Source: Gammaproteobacteria bacterium
GTDB lineage: Bacteria; Pseudomonadota; Gammaproteobacteria; Pseudomonadales; Porticoccaceae
NCBI GenBank assembly: GCA_016708925.1
Contig: JADJET010000004.1
Coordinates: forward strand, 1 to 64,000
Direction of reading: 5' to 3'
Length of the DNA stretch: 64,000 nt
Positions 1 to 10,546 of the stretch are shown piece by piece. The stretch's first letter is position 1. Each line of letters opens with the position of its first letter. Under the pieces are notes generated by a model that was not told where the DNA came from, made no database searches, and saw only the letters and a list, made by a program, of their open reading frames with translations. A program made the position numbers and the translations under genes.

Positions 1-1276
1 AACGAATCCATCCACATTCTACCGGAACCCGGCATTCGCTGGCCAATCCGGGGAAACTTCCGCTGGAACTGATTGGGGCAGACCGGCGCTTATCTCGGCG
101 AAGACGACATCGTGCGTTTCGAGGACTGCTACGGCCGCGCCTGGGATGGGCGGGTTGCGCTTGCGCGTCGGGATCGGGCGCGCGCAGAAAATAGCAGCGG
201 CATCCCGTGCCGGTGGGGTTTGGCGCGGATTCCGGTTTTCAGGAGGGAAAATGACGGGTGCTGACAACTTGGTGTTGCTTGCCGACCCGGATTGGCACAG
301 CGGCAATCCGGCACGAGCTGTTTCCCCATCTGGTGCAGTGCTGGATGCATTGGGCCCCCAGCGCCGTCAAGAGTTTGAGCGTTCCTATCCGGCGCTGGCC
401 GAAGTCGCCGGGCCGGGCCTCGCCAACAACCGGCTCTACAAGCGCGCGGCGGCGGACGTGTGATGACCTGGTAGTCCGCGGATCGCGCCCCTGTGGCGCG
501 AATTTTGCTCACTACAACCTCCGGGGCGGAATTCTTCTTCCGTCGGGTTTGCGCCCTTCAGCAGGATGAGCTTGCCGCCCTGCATCCCGGTATTCGTGAC
601 GCTCCGGGCAAGGCGTGCCCGAGGCCTCGCAGGTGGCGTGACCGTGCTTCGGCAGCAGCCGGTGCGAACAGGCCGCTAATTTCGGCCGCCGATGCCGCCC
701 TCGACGGCCAGCGTTCGGCATGAATAGCCCGGTGACGACGCCGTTCTCGGTGCGCGGTCCCCATCTCGATAATCCCGCCGGGCTGTTTGCGGCCCTGCTC
801 TGGCTTTCCGTCATGCGGATGATAAGTTCCACTGGCGGCGAGCTTGAGCTGTACGGGTCAAGCCCGGGCAGCGTCCCATGGCACGGGGTCTGCGCGTCAA
901 GCCCGACGCGGTGGAGGTGGCCGAGCGCGTGGCCTATGCGCCGAATACCCCGCGATGCTGTGGCTCAACTCGTCTCTCGCCATCTCGATGGCGTGTCGCC
1001 GCGCCTCCGTCACTTCGGTACCGCGGAAGGCGTTACACCAATCTGCTCGGGAATGCCATGGCGCCGGCGTGTCGTTCACCGATTCTGCCGGTTGCTTCGC
1101 GTCCCCGCCCTCGGCAGTTGCTCGAGCGCTATCGACGCCGCCGCGCACGGTGACTGCCAAGTTGCGGCGTTGCCCACCGAACGGTCCCTGACCGGATCGG
1201 TATCAGTTCCTTGCTTTTGCAGGGGCCATTCAGTATTCCCAGCTGCCCCTCCTACATCCCGCTGCGCTGTCCCCGC
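1..1276. other. Unassigned region, no recognisable gene
   Basis: I see no supportable gene here. Only short overlapping open frames occur on both strands, and none carries a motif I recognise. The segment precedes a broken YajR-like transporter and ssb. In Pseudomonas, uvrA is transcribed divergently at this place, but I could not find the UvrA Walker A motif or zinc-finger signatures in any frame. Given the indel density of the next 11 kb, a real but shredded gene may be hidden here. A frameshift-aware protein search would settle it. Confidence 0.5.
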
Positions 1277-2641
1277 ATGCTGACATCCCTTGAACTGCGC
1301 GCCTGCGTAGCCAGTGTTTCTGGCGCCACGCGGATGCTGGGACTGTTCATGGTGCTGCCGGTACTTGCGCTCAATGAAGCTCAGTACACCGCGCTCTGGC
1401 CGCGAACATAGTACCCGTGTCTGGGGATCTACGGCCCTCACCTGTGGCATGTTGCAAATCCCCCTTCGGCCTCGCCTCTCCGACCGCTTGGGACGCAAGT
1501 CAGCTCATCATCGGGGGTATCCTGCTGTTTGTGGCGGGCTCGGTGATTGCCGCCGCCTGCTACACGGCGTGTACCGTGCTGATGCCGGGGCGGGCGGTGC
1601 AGGGCGCGGGGCGCAGTGGCCGGCGTCATCATGGCGTTGCTGGTGGATGCGTGACGCGCGAGCAGTGGTGCGTGCACCCGCGCCATGGCGGCGGTGGGCG
1701 GCAGTATCGGGCCTGTTCCCGCTTGGGCGATGGCCCGGGTCCGGTGATAGCTTCCCACCGGGGATATCGGCGGTGTTCTGTGACGGCGGCGCGGCATTTT
1801 GGGATTGCCGGTGTTGTTGTCGATTCCTTAACGCCAAGCCGGTCCCCGACTCACGAATTGGTGCCGATGCCCGAAATGTTGGGCCGGCAGTGCTGCGCAC
1901 CCTGAGCTGTCAGTGTGGCTGGATGTGGAATCTTCGTGCTTCACTTCGCCCAGATGGCGACTCCGTGTCGGTGCCCGTGCTGCTGAACAGGTGGTGGGAT
2001 TTGAGCGGGACCGGTACTCTTTATCTGATCACCATGGGCTTACTTTGGCACCGATGGTGCCGTTCATCTGGTATGGCGCGAAACACGGCGGCGGATGAAG
2101 CCGGTATTTGCGTGGGCGCTATCGCGCTTACCAAGGTGGCCGAGGCGGTGCTGGCTTCTGGCCGGGGCAGTCACTGCTTGTGATGGCCACGGGCTGTTGT
2201 TGCTTTTCATGGCGTTCAACCTGTTGGAGGCATCGCTGCCGTCCTCGGTCGCGGGTCGTGCCTGCCGGGCATCAAGGGTACGGCGCTTGCATTTATTCCA
2301 CCAGCCAGTTTCTGGGCGCGTTCGCGGGCCGTGCGCTGGTGGTCTGGTCGCGCATCGCTTTGGTGGCGGGAGCGTGTTCTGGTTCGCGCGCGGCGCGGCG
2401 CTGGTATGGTTTGCCGTGGCCAGCACCCATGCGCGCTCCCGCCGGTTGCGCAGCCTGACGTTGATTCAGGCGGCGGGAGAACCCGTGGTCCGGCGCGAAG
2501 CCTTGGTGGGCGTGGTGGCCGGAGTCGAGGACGTGATTCACATCCCGAGCCACCGAGGTCGCCTATGTGCAGGTGGACGACGATGCGCTCGACAGCGCCC
2601 ATCTGGAGGCGTGTTCTGCGGGACGCCCGCTGAGCGCTTGA
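1277..2641 (+). pseudogene. MFS transporter, YajR-like, multiply frameshifted
   Basis: Remnant of a 12-helix major facilitator exporter of the YajR type. The N-terminus reads MLTSLELRA followed by RMLGLFMVLPVLAL, which matches the first YajR helix. After a frame change come LQIP and SDRLGRK, the conserved loop 2-3 signature, then GGILLFVAGSVIAA, which is helix 3. The far end reads GVEDV-IHIP and then VAYVQVDDDALDSAHLEAC, which resembles the small soluble C-terminal domain of YajR. These pieces lie in different frames, so at least four indels are needed to join them. The reading ends at a TGA 96 bp before ssb. MFS-ssb adjacency is the usual Pseudomonas arrangement, which supports the call. Confidence 0.75.
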
Positions 2642-2737
2642 TGCACGGCGTGCGTTGCGCACGGCTGGTTGGTGAGGCCGGAGCCCAGCGGTTACACTGG
2701 ACTTCGCAGCACTGAAATTTTGACAGGGATTCTGGAG

Positions 2738-3211
2738 ATGGCCTCGCGGCATCAATAAAGTCATTTTGATCGGCAATCTCGGCAACGACCCGGAAACCCG
2801 CTACAGCATGCCCAGCGGCGGGGCGGTGACCAATATCACCCTGGCGACGTCCGAAGGTTAGCATAAGCAGACCAACGAGCAGAAAGAGCGCACCGAATGG
2901 CACCGGGTGGTGTTTTTCAACACGCTGGCGGAGATCACGGCGAGTACCTCAAGAAGGTTCCAAGGTTTATGTCGGTTCCCTGCACCGCCAGTGGGAGAAG
3001 GACGGCCAGGAAGCACTACACCACCGAGATCGTCGCGATGAAATGCAGATGCTGGACGGACGCGGCGGCAGGGCATCGCGGTCGCAGGGCGGCGATTTCA
3101 GTGCTCCGCCACCGCGCGGTGCAGGCGAGCAGCGGCGGCACCGCGGGCGCTGCTCCGGCCGGCCCGGACCCCACCAGCTTCGACAATTTCGATGACGATA
3201 TCCCGTTTTAG
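2738..3211 (+). pseudogene. ssb: Single-stranded DNA-binding protein, broken
   Basis: SSB coats single-stranded DNA in replication and repair. In pieces the frames read INKVILIGNLGNDPETRY, then ERTEWHRVVFFNTLAEI, EYLKK and YTTEIVA, all OB-fold landmarks. The end is the acidic partner-binding tail SFDNFDDDIPF. I count about six single-base indels. There is also one in-frame TAG where family members have TGG (Trp), just before the HKQTNEQKERTEW segment. A good ribosome site (CTGGAG) precedes the ATG. As written no functional SSB can be made. SSB is essential in well-studied bacteria, so either another copy exists or the sequence is wrong. Confidence 0.9.
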
Positions 3212-3247
3212 TGCGGCCCGGTTCCGCGGCCCCGTGAACGCTTGCGC

Positions 3248-3833
3248 GTGAGTACCAATCTGACTGGCACCAGGCGGCGGTGTCGAAGGACGATCGTGCT
3301 CAGAAACGCCAGAAGCCCTACGTGATCTGGTTTACGGGGCTCAGTGGCGCGGGCAAATCAATCCCTGGCAAATGCGCTGGAGCGGGCGCTCTTCGAGCGC
3401 GGCCATCATTGCTATCTGCTGGACGGCGACAACGTCCGCCACGGTCTCAACCGGAATCTGGCTACAGCGACGCTGATCGGGTCGAAAAATCGGCGCATCG
3501 CCGAGGTGGCGAGCTGCTTCGATGCGGGTCCGATTGCCATGACGGCATTCATCTCGCCGTTTTCGCGCTGACCCGTCAGCTCGCGCGCGATTTGCTGCCC
3601 GCGGATGAGTTCATCGAAGTGCGTGTCACTTCGCTGCGTGGCGGTCTACGAGCCAGCGCGACCCCAAAGGGTCTCACGCAAGGCGCGCGCCGGGCAGATT
3701 CCCAACTTAACCGGCATCGATTCCGCGTATGAAGCGCCAGTGAGTCCGAGTTGGTGGTTGATACCGGGGCCAGAGGGATCTCGACGGCTGCGTTAAAACT
3801 TGGCTTGCGTACCGGAGCAGCGCGGCATTTTAA
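3248..3833 (+). pseudogene. cysC: Adenylylsulfate kinase, frameshifted
   Basis: APS kinase phosphorylates adenosine 5'-phosphosulfate to PAPS in sulfate assimilation. A GTG start gives STNLT, then after one indel WHQAAVSKDDRAQK, and then YVIWFTGLSGAGKS with the P-loop. The next frame gives ANALERALFERGHHCYLLDG and DNVRHGLNRNL, the nucleotide and APS binding segments. Later pieces read DLLPADEFIEV, DPKG and GIDSAYEAP, and the end LDGCV plus YRSSAAF fits the family C-terminus. About six frame changes are needed. It stands alone after ssb, with no visible cysD or cysN beside it. Confidence 0.88.
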
Positions 3834-4079
3834 GGGCGGCTTGGCTGGCCCAAAAAGGGCGAATGTGACCGCGGTACTTTCGCCGCCCCGATTACCGTCA
3901 GTATCCAATCGCGCTTCCTGCCGTCGACGGCTGAACGAAACGCCCGTTCACCGGCCCGGCGCCGCCGCGTTCCGGTGTTGTTACACGGTTAACCGACTGC
4001 TGAAAAAACGTTGCGAGGAAGCCAGCAATGCGCAGCGGAGCAGGTGGCGTGCCGCCGGGGCTTTGAGCAGCCGGTTAGG

Positions 4080-5292
4080 CTCGGTCGCCGCTGATACCGC
4101 TGCAACCGGGCTGGCGTTGGTGCCGCCGAAGCCGAAGCTGTCCGACATCACCCGCTCCAGTTCGACGCCGCCGATACGCTGCCGGACGATGTTGGCCCCG
4201 GCGACTGCGGGATCGAGGTTGTCGATATTGGCCGAGGCGGCGATGAAGCCGTGGCGCATCATCAGCAGACTGAACAGGGCTCACGCAATCCCGCCGCGCC
4301 CAGTGAATGCCCCGACAGCGACTTGGTCGAGCTGATGCGGGGTCTGGGGGCCGAAGACTCCAGAATGGCCCCGATTTCCTTGACGTCGCCACTCGGCGTG
4401 CTGGTGCCGTGGGTGTTGAGGTGGTCGATCGAACCATTCACCGTCGCGAGCGCCCGGCGCATGCTGCGCAACGCGCCTTCGCCGGAGGGGTGCGACCATG
4501 TCGTATCCGTCGGAGGCGCCGTAGCCGACGATCTCTGCGTAATGGTGGCGCCGCGCGCGCGCGTGTTCGAGCTCCTCGACCACGAAACAGCCGCCGCCGC
4601 AGGACATCACGAAGCAGTCGCGGTCGAGTCATAGGGCCGCGAGGCACGTTCCGGTGTCGTTGAAGCGGGTCGACAGCGCGCCCCATGGTCGAACATGCTG
4701 ACCATCGACCAGTGCTCTTCCTCCGCGCCGCCGGCGAACAGGATGTCCCTGCTTGCCGAGTGGATCTGCTCCACCGCCGAGCCAATGCAATGGGCGCTGG
4801 TGGCGCAGGCGGAAGAAATGCTGATATTGAGCCCCTTGATGTGGAACGGTGTGGCCGGCAGGCCGACACCGTGCTGCTCGTGATCTGGGTGACGCGGTAG
4901 GGCCCGATGCGCCACACCGCGTTCGCGCAGAGTGTCCACCGACTCGAGGAATTTTGCCCCGGAGATACCGCCGGAACCCATGATGATGCCGGTGCGGGAT
5001 TGGAGACATCCGCCTCCGAGAGGCCGGAGTCGGGTGATGGCCTGTTGCATGCGCCGATACCATAGCCATAGACCGCCGCCGTGACCAGGAAGCGCAGATG
5101 TTTGCGGTCGATGAGATCCGTGGGATCCAGATCGATCTGTCCCGCGATCTGGCTCTTCATCCCCATCTCGCGATAAACGGGCATCGGGCGAATGCCGGAT
5201 GGCCCTCGCGCAGAGAACGGACAACGGTTTCGACATCATTGCCCAGGCATGACACCACCCCCCATGCCGGTAATTACCGCGCTCGTCCTCAT
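4080..5292 (-). pseudogene. fabB: 3-oxoacyl-ACP synthase I, frameshifted
   Basis: FabB condenses malonyl-ACP with acyl-ACP and elongates unsaturated fatty acids. Read from an ATG at 5292, the frames give AVITGMGGGV, SCLGNDVETVV, then GIIMGSGGISGAKFLESVDTLRERG. SSACATSAHCIGSAVEQI carries the active-site cysteine, followed by GGAEEEHW, HLNTHGTSTPSGDVKE with the first catalytic histidine, and DSFGFGGTNAS near the end. The second catalytic-histidine segment is only partly readable. Many single-base indels separate the pieces, and the extreme C-terminus is unclear, so the lower boundary is approximate. It lies 63 bp after fabA in the same direction, the classic fabAB operon. Confidence 0.92.
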
Positions 5293-5355
5293 GGAGTGCC
5301 TCTGGGGTGGTTGTGGGCGGGAAATTGGCCGGCATTGTAAGGAAGCCGGGTGCCG

Positions 5356-5911
5356 CTAAAAGTTGTCGGTGGAGGTGAAAATACCCACCCGAAGATCCTT
5401 GGAGGGGTAGATTCTTGTGGCCATCCACCGCCATTGAGCCGTCGGCGATGGCCATCACCAGTTTGCGCTCAACCCATGCGTGAAATGTCGAGTCGGTAGG
5501 TCACTTTCCCGGCAGTAGGCAGTACTTGCCCGAAAAACATAAACTCGCCGAGCCGAGCGCGCGGACGTGACCGTCGTTGCCGCGCAGGTGAAAGAATCCG
5601 GTCAGTTGCCAGAGGGCATCGAGACCCCAAGCAGCCCGGCATCACCGGGTCGCCGATGAAGTGGCAGACAAAGAACCGCGATCGGGATTGATATCGAGTT
5701 CCGCGATCACCCGGCGCCTGCATGCGTACCGCCGGTCGAGTCGATATGCGTGATCCGGTCCACCACAGCAGCATCTGGCCATCGGGTAGGCGTGCCGCAT
5801 CGGAGCCAAACGCTCCCTGCGCCGGTAGCCAGCAGCCCATCGCGCTGAAGCTCCTCCGCCGGCCGCGGATGGCGGTGTCTTCCGACGGGAGGTGGACGTT
5901 GGAGCGGGCAT
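5356..5911 (-). pseudogene. fabA: 3-hydroxydecanoyl-ACP dehydratase/isomerase, frameshifted
   Basis: FabA dehydrates 3-hydroxydecanoyl-ACP and isomerises the product, the branch point for unsaturated fatty acids. From an ATG at 5911 the frames give HLPSEDT, FGSDAARLPDGQMLL, DRITHIDSTGG, AELDINPD and CHFIGDPVMPGCLG. The CHFIGDPVMPG segment contains the active-site histidine region. Then come FFGQVLPTAGKVTYRLDISRM and MAIADGSMAVDGHK, ending VGIFTS-TDNF. At least five frame changes are needed. The size after repair (about 185 codons) is slightly long for the family because the N-terminus is uncertain. It is upstream of fabB on the same strand. Confidence 0.9.
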
Positions 5912-6136
5912 CGGTTTCTCTCGGGTTGCCGTTGTGTGTCAGCCATTTACGCGACCCACGACCCGCCCGCCAAGGAGCCATACTGACGCCTGGCTTTCTC
6001 CGCGCGGGCCCTATGCCGCGCTGCAAAGCGCGCAAATGCTGCGTTAATGTAGCGCCGCGCCACCGTGGCGCACGACTCCGGGCACCGGCAGCGCCGGTGC
6101 TGGAGTTCGACCGCAATCGCCCGTCGAGGAACTGCC

Positions 6137-6976
6137 ATGATCAAGAAATGCCTGTTTCCGGTCGCCGGGTGGCTGGAACCGGCTTCCGCCCGCCACCAAG
6201 TCCACGCCCATGAAATGCTGCCCGTGGTCAACAAACCCCTGGTGCAGTACGGCGTTGAAGAGGCGCTGGCGGCCGGACTGAACTGAAATCTGCTTTGTCA
6301 CCGGCCGCGGCAGGCTCGATCTCGGTCACTTCGACATCAGCTACGAGCTCGAGCATCAGATCACGGCACCGAGGGGGAAGATTACCTGATCGAAATCCGC
6401 AAGGTGATCAACAGCGGCCGCTCTCGAGTCAACTTCGGCAACTGGAAATGAAAGGACTCGGTCAGCGATCCTACCAGCGGTAGCTGGTGGGCAATCAGCC
6501 GTTCGGGGTGATTCTGGCGGATGACCTGTGCTTCAACGATGACATCGGGGTCATGGCGCAGCTGGTCGATATCTATCGACGTACCGGCAGTACCGTGGTG
6601 GCGATCCAGGAAGTCGAAGAAAAGGACGTGTCGAAATTCGGCATCATCGCCGGTGTCAGAGGAAGAACCCGGCCTCTACCGCGTCACCGAGATGGTGGAA
6701 AAACCGGCGCCGAGCGAGGCGCCCAACAATGTCTCGCCATCATCGGCCGCATCGTCCTGTCGCCGTTCATTTTGAAGTCTTGCGCCACCACGCCGCCCGG
6801 GCAAGAACGGCGAAGCTGTCAGCCTACCGACGCGTTGTTGACGCTGGCCCGGACCAGCAAAGTGCTGGCCTACAAATTGCTCAAGGGGTCAGCGCTTTGA
6901 CTGCGGCAGCGTCGGCGGGTTTGTCGATGCCACCAACCACGTCTATCAGAACATCTATCTCAAGGGACGCAAATGA
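6137..6976 (+). pseudogene. galU: UTP-glucose-1-phosphate uridylyltransferase, frameshifted
   Basis: GalU makes UDP-glucose for LPS, glucans and other polysaccharides. The N-terminus MIKKCLFPVAG is intact, but the next loop is scrambled before HEMLPVVNKPLVQYGVEEAL. Further pieces are FVTGRG, FDISYELEHQI, FGVILADDLCFNDD, VAIQEVEEKDVSKFGIIAGV, YRVTEMVEKPAPSEAPNN and QLTDALLTLARTSKVLAYK. It ends GSVGGFVDATNHVYQNIYLKGRK. About seven frame changes are needed. The TGA stop overlaps the ATG of the following phosphomannomutase (ATGATG), so the two were one operon. Confidence 0.92.
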
Positions 6977-8332
6977 TGTCGGCGCTCACCTGCTTCAAAG
7001 CCTATGACGTGCGCGGTCGCGTTCCCGAGCAGTTGAACGAAGAGATTGCCTACCGCATCGGTCGCGCCTTCGCGGTCTATCTGGGCGCGCGCAGCCTTGT
7101 CGTCGGCCACGACATCCGCCTGACCAGCCCGGCGCTGTGCGACGCGGCGGTGGCCGGCATTCGCGATGCCGGCTGGATGACGGTGCATATCGGCCAGTGC
7201 GGTACCGCGGAAATTTTACTTCGCGACCTTCCACGGCGGCTAGCGACGGCGGCTTGGTGGTGACCGCCAGCCACAACCCCAGGACTTCAATGGCGCAGGA
7301 AGTTCGTGCGCGAAGGGCGCGTCCGATCAGCGGCGATGCGGGGCTGCCTGAGATCCAGGCGCTGGCGAGGCGGCGGATTTTCCGGCGGCTGCGCGCCGGG
7401 CACGCTGCGCCTGCCGCTGACAAGAGCGCCTCATCGACCACGCGTTGTCCCTACGTGGATAAATCCGCGCTGCGACCGCTCAAGGTCGTGGTCAACGCCG
7501 GCAACGGCGGTGCCGGCGCCGTCATCGATCTGCTGGAGCCGCATCTGCCGCTGGAGTTCATCAAGCTCCAGCACGCGCCTGACGGTCACTTTCCCCAAGG
7601 TGGACTGACCCGCTGCTCGAAGAAAAACCGCGCGGCGACCGCCGACGTCGTAGCGCGAGCGGCGCCGATCTGGGGATCGGGCCGGACGGCGACTCCGACC
7701 GCTGTTTCTTCGCTAAAACGAGCGTGGCGATTTCGTCGAGGGATATTACGTCGTCGGCCTGCTCGCGGAAGCCTTTCTGCGCCGCATCATGGCGGCGCCA
7801 TCGTGCACGACCGGCGCCTGATCTGGAACACCACCGACATCGTCGCCCAGTTCGGCGGCCGGGCGGGGGTGCAGAGCCGCACCGGCCATGCCTTCATCAA
7901 ACAGGTGATGCGCGATAACGACGCCTCTACGGCGGTGAGATGAGCGCGCACCATTATTTCGCGACTTCGCCTATTGCGACAGCGGCATGATTCCCCTGGC
8001 TGCTGGTGGTGGAATTGTTGTCCCGGCGCCGGCAGCCGCTGTCCGAACTGTTGAGGGAGCGTCAGCGCGCCTATCCGGTGAGCGGCGAAATCAACCGCCC
8101 CGGTCGCGGATCCGCAGGCGGTGCTCGACGCCATCGCGGGCTGTCGCTACGGGAGCGGAGGCGCTCGATACCATGGATGGCATCGGCATCAGCTTCGCGG
8201 ACTGGCGCTTCCAATGTGCGCATGTCGAACACCGGGCCGCTGGTGCGCCTGAATGTGGGAGAGTCGCGGCGATCACGCGCGCTGATGGTGGAAAAAACCG
8301 CCGAGCCGCTGGCGCTCCTGGATGGTGGCTAA
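6973..8332 (+). pseudogene. Phosphomannomutase/phosphoglucomutase, frameshifted
   Basis: This family interconverts hexose-6-phosphate and hexose-1-phosphate for nucleotide-sugar synthesis (ManB/CpsG/AlgC type). The first 240 bases are clean: CFKAYDVRGRVPEQLNEEIAYRIGRAF, then VVGHDIRLTSPALCDAAVAGIRDAG. Then pieces in other frames read TASHNP (the phosphoserine loop), VREGARPISGDAGLPEI, VVNAGNGGAGAVIDL, IEFIKLQ-type text, WNTTDIVAQFGG, TGHAFIKQVMRDNDA, GEMSAHHYF, YCDSGMIP and SNTGPLVRLNV. The total length (about 453 codons) equals a full-size CpsG, so the damage is indels rather than loss. It follows galU, which fits a shared role in envelope sugar supply. Confidence 0.88.
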
Positions 8333-8389
8333 GGGAAAACGCGGTCCATTAGCACGCCGCGCTGGCACGTCGGCGCGCGGACCAGGGCA

Positions 8390-9304
8390 TCAGTCTGAAC
8401 GCGCACCCGCGCTGTTCCACCGCGCCACGAGGGCGCGGGTGGAGCTGTCGTAGGCGCTCGCGTCCGCGCCGACCAGCCGCCGCGCCGATCGCACTCGCCG
8501 CTGGGCTCTTCGCTGCCCCAGATGATTGCTCCGGTGGCGAAGGTCACCGCCGTGCCGTCCTGGGTGACGTTCTTGCCCAGGCTTTCCATCATCAGTTGCT
8601 GCAAATAATCCGGCAGATGGCGCAGGCCGTGCACATAGGGGCGGTACGGCGCGGGTACCGTGGTGCCAGAAATTGATCCGCCAAACGCTCAGTAGTCCAT
8701 GCAGCATCGGCAGATTGGTGCGCAAGGATGCCGTGCGAAAGTGCTGGTCCATGGCATTGGCGCCCGGCGAGCAGCTCGGTAAAGATGTCCGGTCCGAGCG
8801 CAACGGCAATCGGCAGTCCCATGGCTGACCACAGCGAATAGCGGCCGCCGATCCCTTCGCCCAGGGTGGATCGCGGTCGTCGGCGATGCCCAGGCTTTGG
8901 CTCGTTCAGGCTTGCTGGTGATTGCCGCGAAATGCCTGCCGATGTGGTCCGCGGCATGCCAGCTGCGCCGAGCCAGCGTCGTGCCAGGTCGGCATTCGAC
9001 AGGGTTTCCAGGGTCGAGAAGCTTTTCGACGCCAGTACAAACAAGGTGGTCGCGGGAACGCAGTGCGCCAGGACAGCGGCGAGCGCGGTGTTGTCCAGGG
9101 ATGTGCCTCCAGCAAACTCAGCGTGGTGTCGGTGAAATGGTTCTTGGAATAGTCGAGGTAGATGCCCGCCGCAGTCGCGTGGCAGCGCTCGCCGCGTGCT
9201 GGGTCAGCGGCGAACAGGTCGTTGAGCGTGGTGCCGGCAAAGCTTGTGCGATGTGCGCGGAGGGCGCGCGGCGCGGCGTTGTCGATGGCGGGTCGCAGGG
9301 GCAT
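8390..9304 (-). pseudogene. pgi: Glucose-6-phosphate isomerase, frameshifted with internal losses
   Basis: Pgi interconverts glucose-6-phosphate and fructose-6-phosphate. N-terminal text TSFAGTTLNDLFAADPARGERC and YLDYSKNHFTDTTLSLLEAH is followed almost at once by TTLFVLASKSFSTLETL. In a full protein those blocks are about 140 residues apart. GGRYSLWSAMGLPIAVALG (a conserved signature) follows, then TAVTFATGAIIWGSEE, and then directly the C-terminal DASAYDSSTRALVARWN. The second junction again skips more than 100 residues, including the family signature around GALIALYEH. So about 0.9 kb remains of a normal 1.6 kb gene, with several frameshifts as well. Confidence 0.9.
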
Positions 9305-9340
9305 GGTGCTTGGTCGCCAGAGTGCAGGGGCGCTACTGTC

Positions 9341-10311
9341 TCAGAAGTCACGATGTGCGGCAAATTCCGCGAGCTCGCACAACGCCTGTTGTTGTGGCGA
9401 TGCCGGCGGTGGCGCGAGGCGCTGCCCGCGCCCGGCCCGCCTGCTGGCGCGCCACAGTCAGGGTGTAGTCGAGCGCGCCACAGGCGCCGACGATGCGCAG
9501 GACTCGGGCAGCGCAGCGCCCCGGCGGTTGGCAATGGCGTCGCGGATCAGGGTGGCGTCGGCGTGCGGCGCGGTGCGCAACGCATGGATCAGGGGCAGCG
9601 TCACCTTGCCTTCGGCCAGATCGTCGCCGATGTTCTTGGCCAGTTGCCCGGCGTCGCCGCCGCAGTCGAGGGCATCATCCACCAGTTGAAACGCCATGCC
9701 GAGGTGATGCCCGTAGTTTTGCAACGCCGTGACACCGGTGGCGTCGGCGCCGGCGAGGAGGGCGCCGGTCCGGGCCGCCGCCTGGAAACAGCTCGGCGGT
9801 CTTCTTGCGGATCACTTCGGTATATCCCGGCTCGTCGAGTTGGGCGTTGCCGGCATTGAGCAGTTGCTGGACCTCACCCTCGGAAATGGTGTTGGTGGTA
9901 TCGGCCAACACGCGCATGACCGCCATAAGTTGCCGACGCGCACCATGAGTTGAAAGGCGCGGGAATACAGAAAATCACCGACCAGAACCGTCGCCGCATT
10001 GCCGTACTGGTTGTTGGCGGTATGGCGGCCGCGGCGCAACTCCGAGGTGTCCACCACGTCGTCGTGCAACAGGGTCGCGGTGTGAATCAGCTCGATCACC
10101 GTGGCCAGCAACACATGCTGGTCGTTGTCGTAACCGCAGGCGCGGGCGCTCAGCAGGGCCCATACATGGGGCGCAGGCGCGGTTGCCGCCCGCCGTGATC
10201 AGGTAGGTGCCGATTTCCTCGACCAGACCGACGTCGGAATTCAGTTCAGTGATGATGAGCTGGTTGACCGCTTCCATGTCGGATTTGACGACGTCCAGAA
10301 ATGGCAGCATG
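9341..10311 (-). pseudogene. ispB: Octaprenyl diphosphate synthase, frameshifted
   Basis: IspB makes the octaprenyl side chain of ubiquinone. From an ATG at 10311 it reads MLPFLDVVKSDMEAVNQLI, then ELIHTATLLHDDVVD, the first aspartate-rich motif. RRGRHTANNQYGNAATVLVGDFLYSRAF follows, then VLADTTNTISEGEVQQLLNAGN, GMAFQLVDDALD (the second aspartate-rich motif) and NIGDDLAEGKVTLPLIHAL. It ends LCELAEFAAHRDF. Most of the sequence is readable with about six indels. In many gammaproteobacteria ispB sits divergent to rplU-rpmA. Here rplU-rpmA are 50 kb away, beside a NUDIX gene, so that link is lost. Confidence 0.92.
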
Positions 10312-10546
10312 GAGCACAACGGCGCGGCGGGGAGGCGCGGAAATGCTAGGTGTGGCTCCGGCGGCTGTCGAGGGAAACCCAGGTGCGGAAACCCGGGTTG
10401 GCGGGAACAAAGTTCGTCGCGCGCGACCGGGAACACCCTGCCGCGCTGGGTGGCGAGCTGTGGTCGGGGTAAGCTTCGGAATCCGGGCCGGTCGGTTGCA
10501 GGCAACCGACAGCTCTTGCCACTGTTTTCGCCACGAGGGGTTTCCC

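Noticed and set aside
1..70. Possible CysD start from the text ESIHIL at the window edge
   Set aside because: Only six residues agree; the following residues do not match the REVAAEF-type segment, and cysC is 3 kb away.
129..512. UvrA start from the text SKIRATGAR on the minus strand
   Set aside because: Superficial likeness to the first ten residues only; no P-loop follows in any frame.
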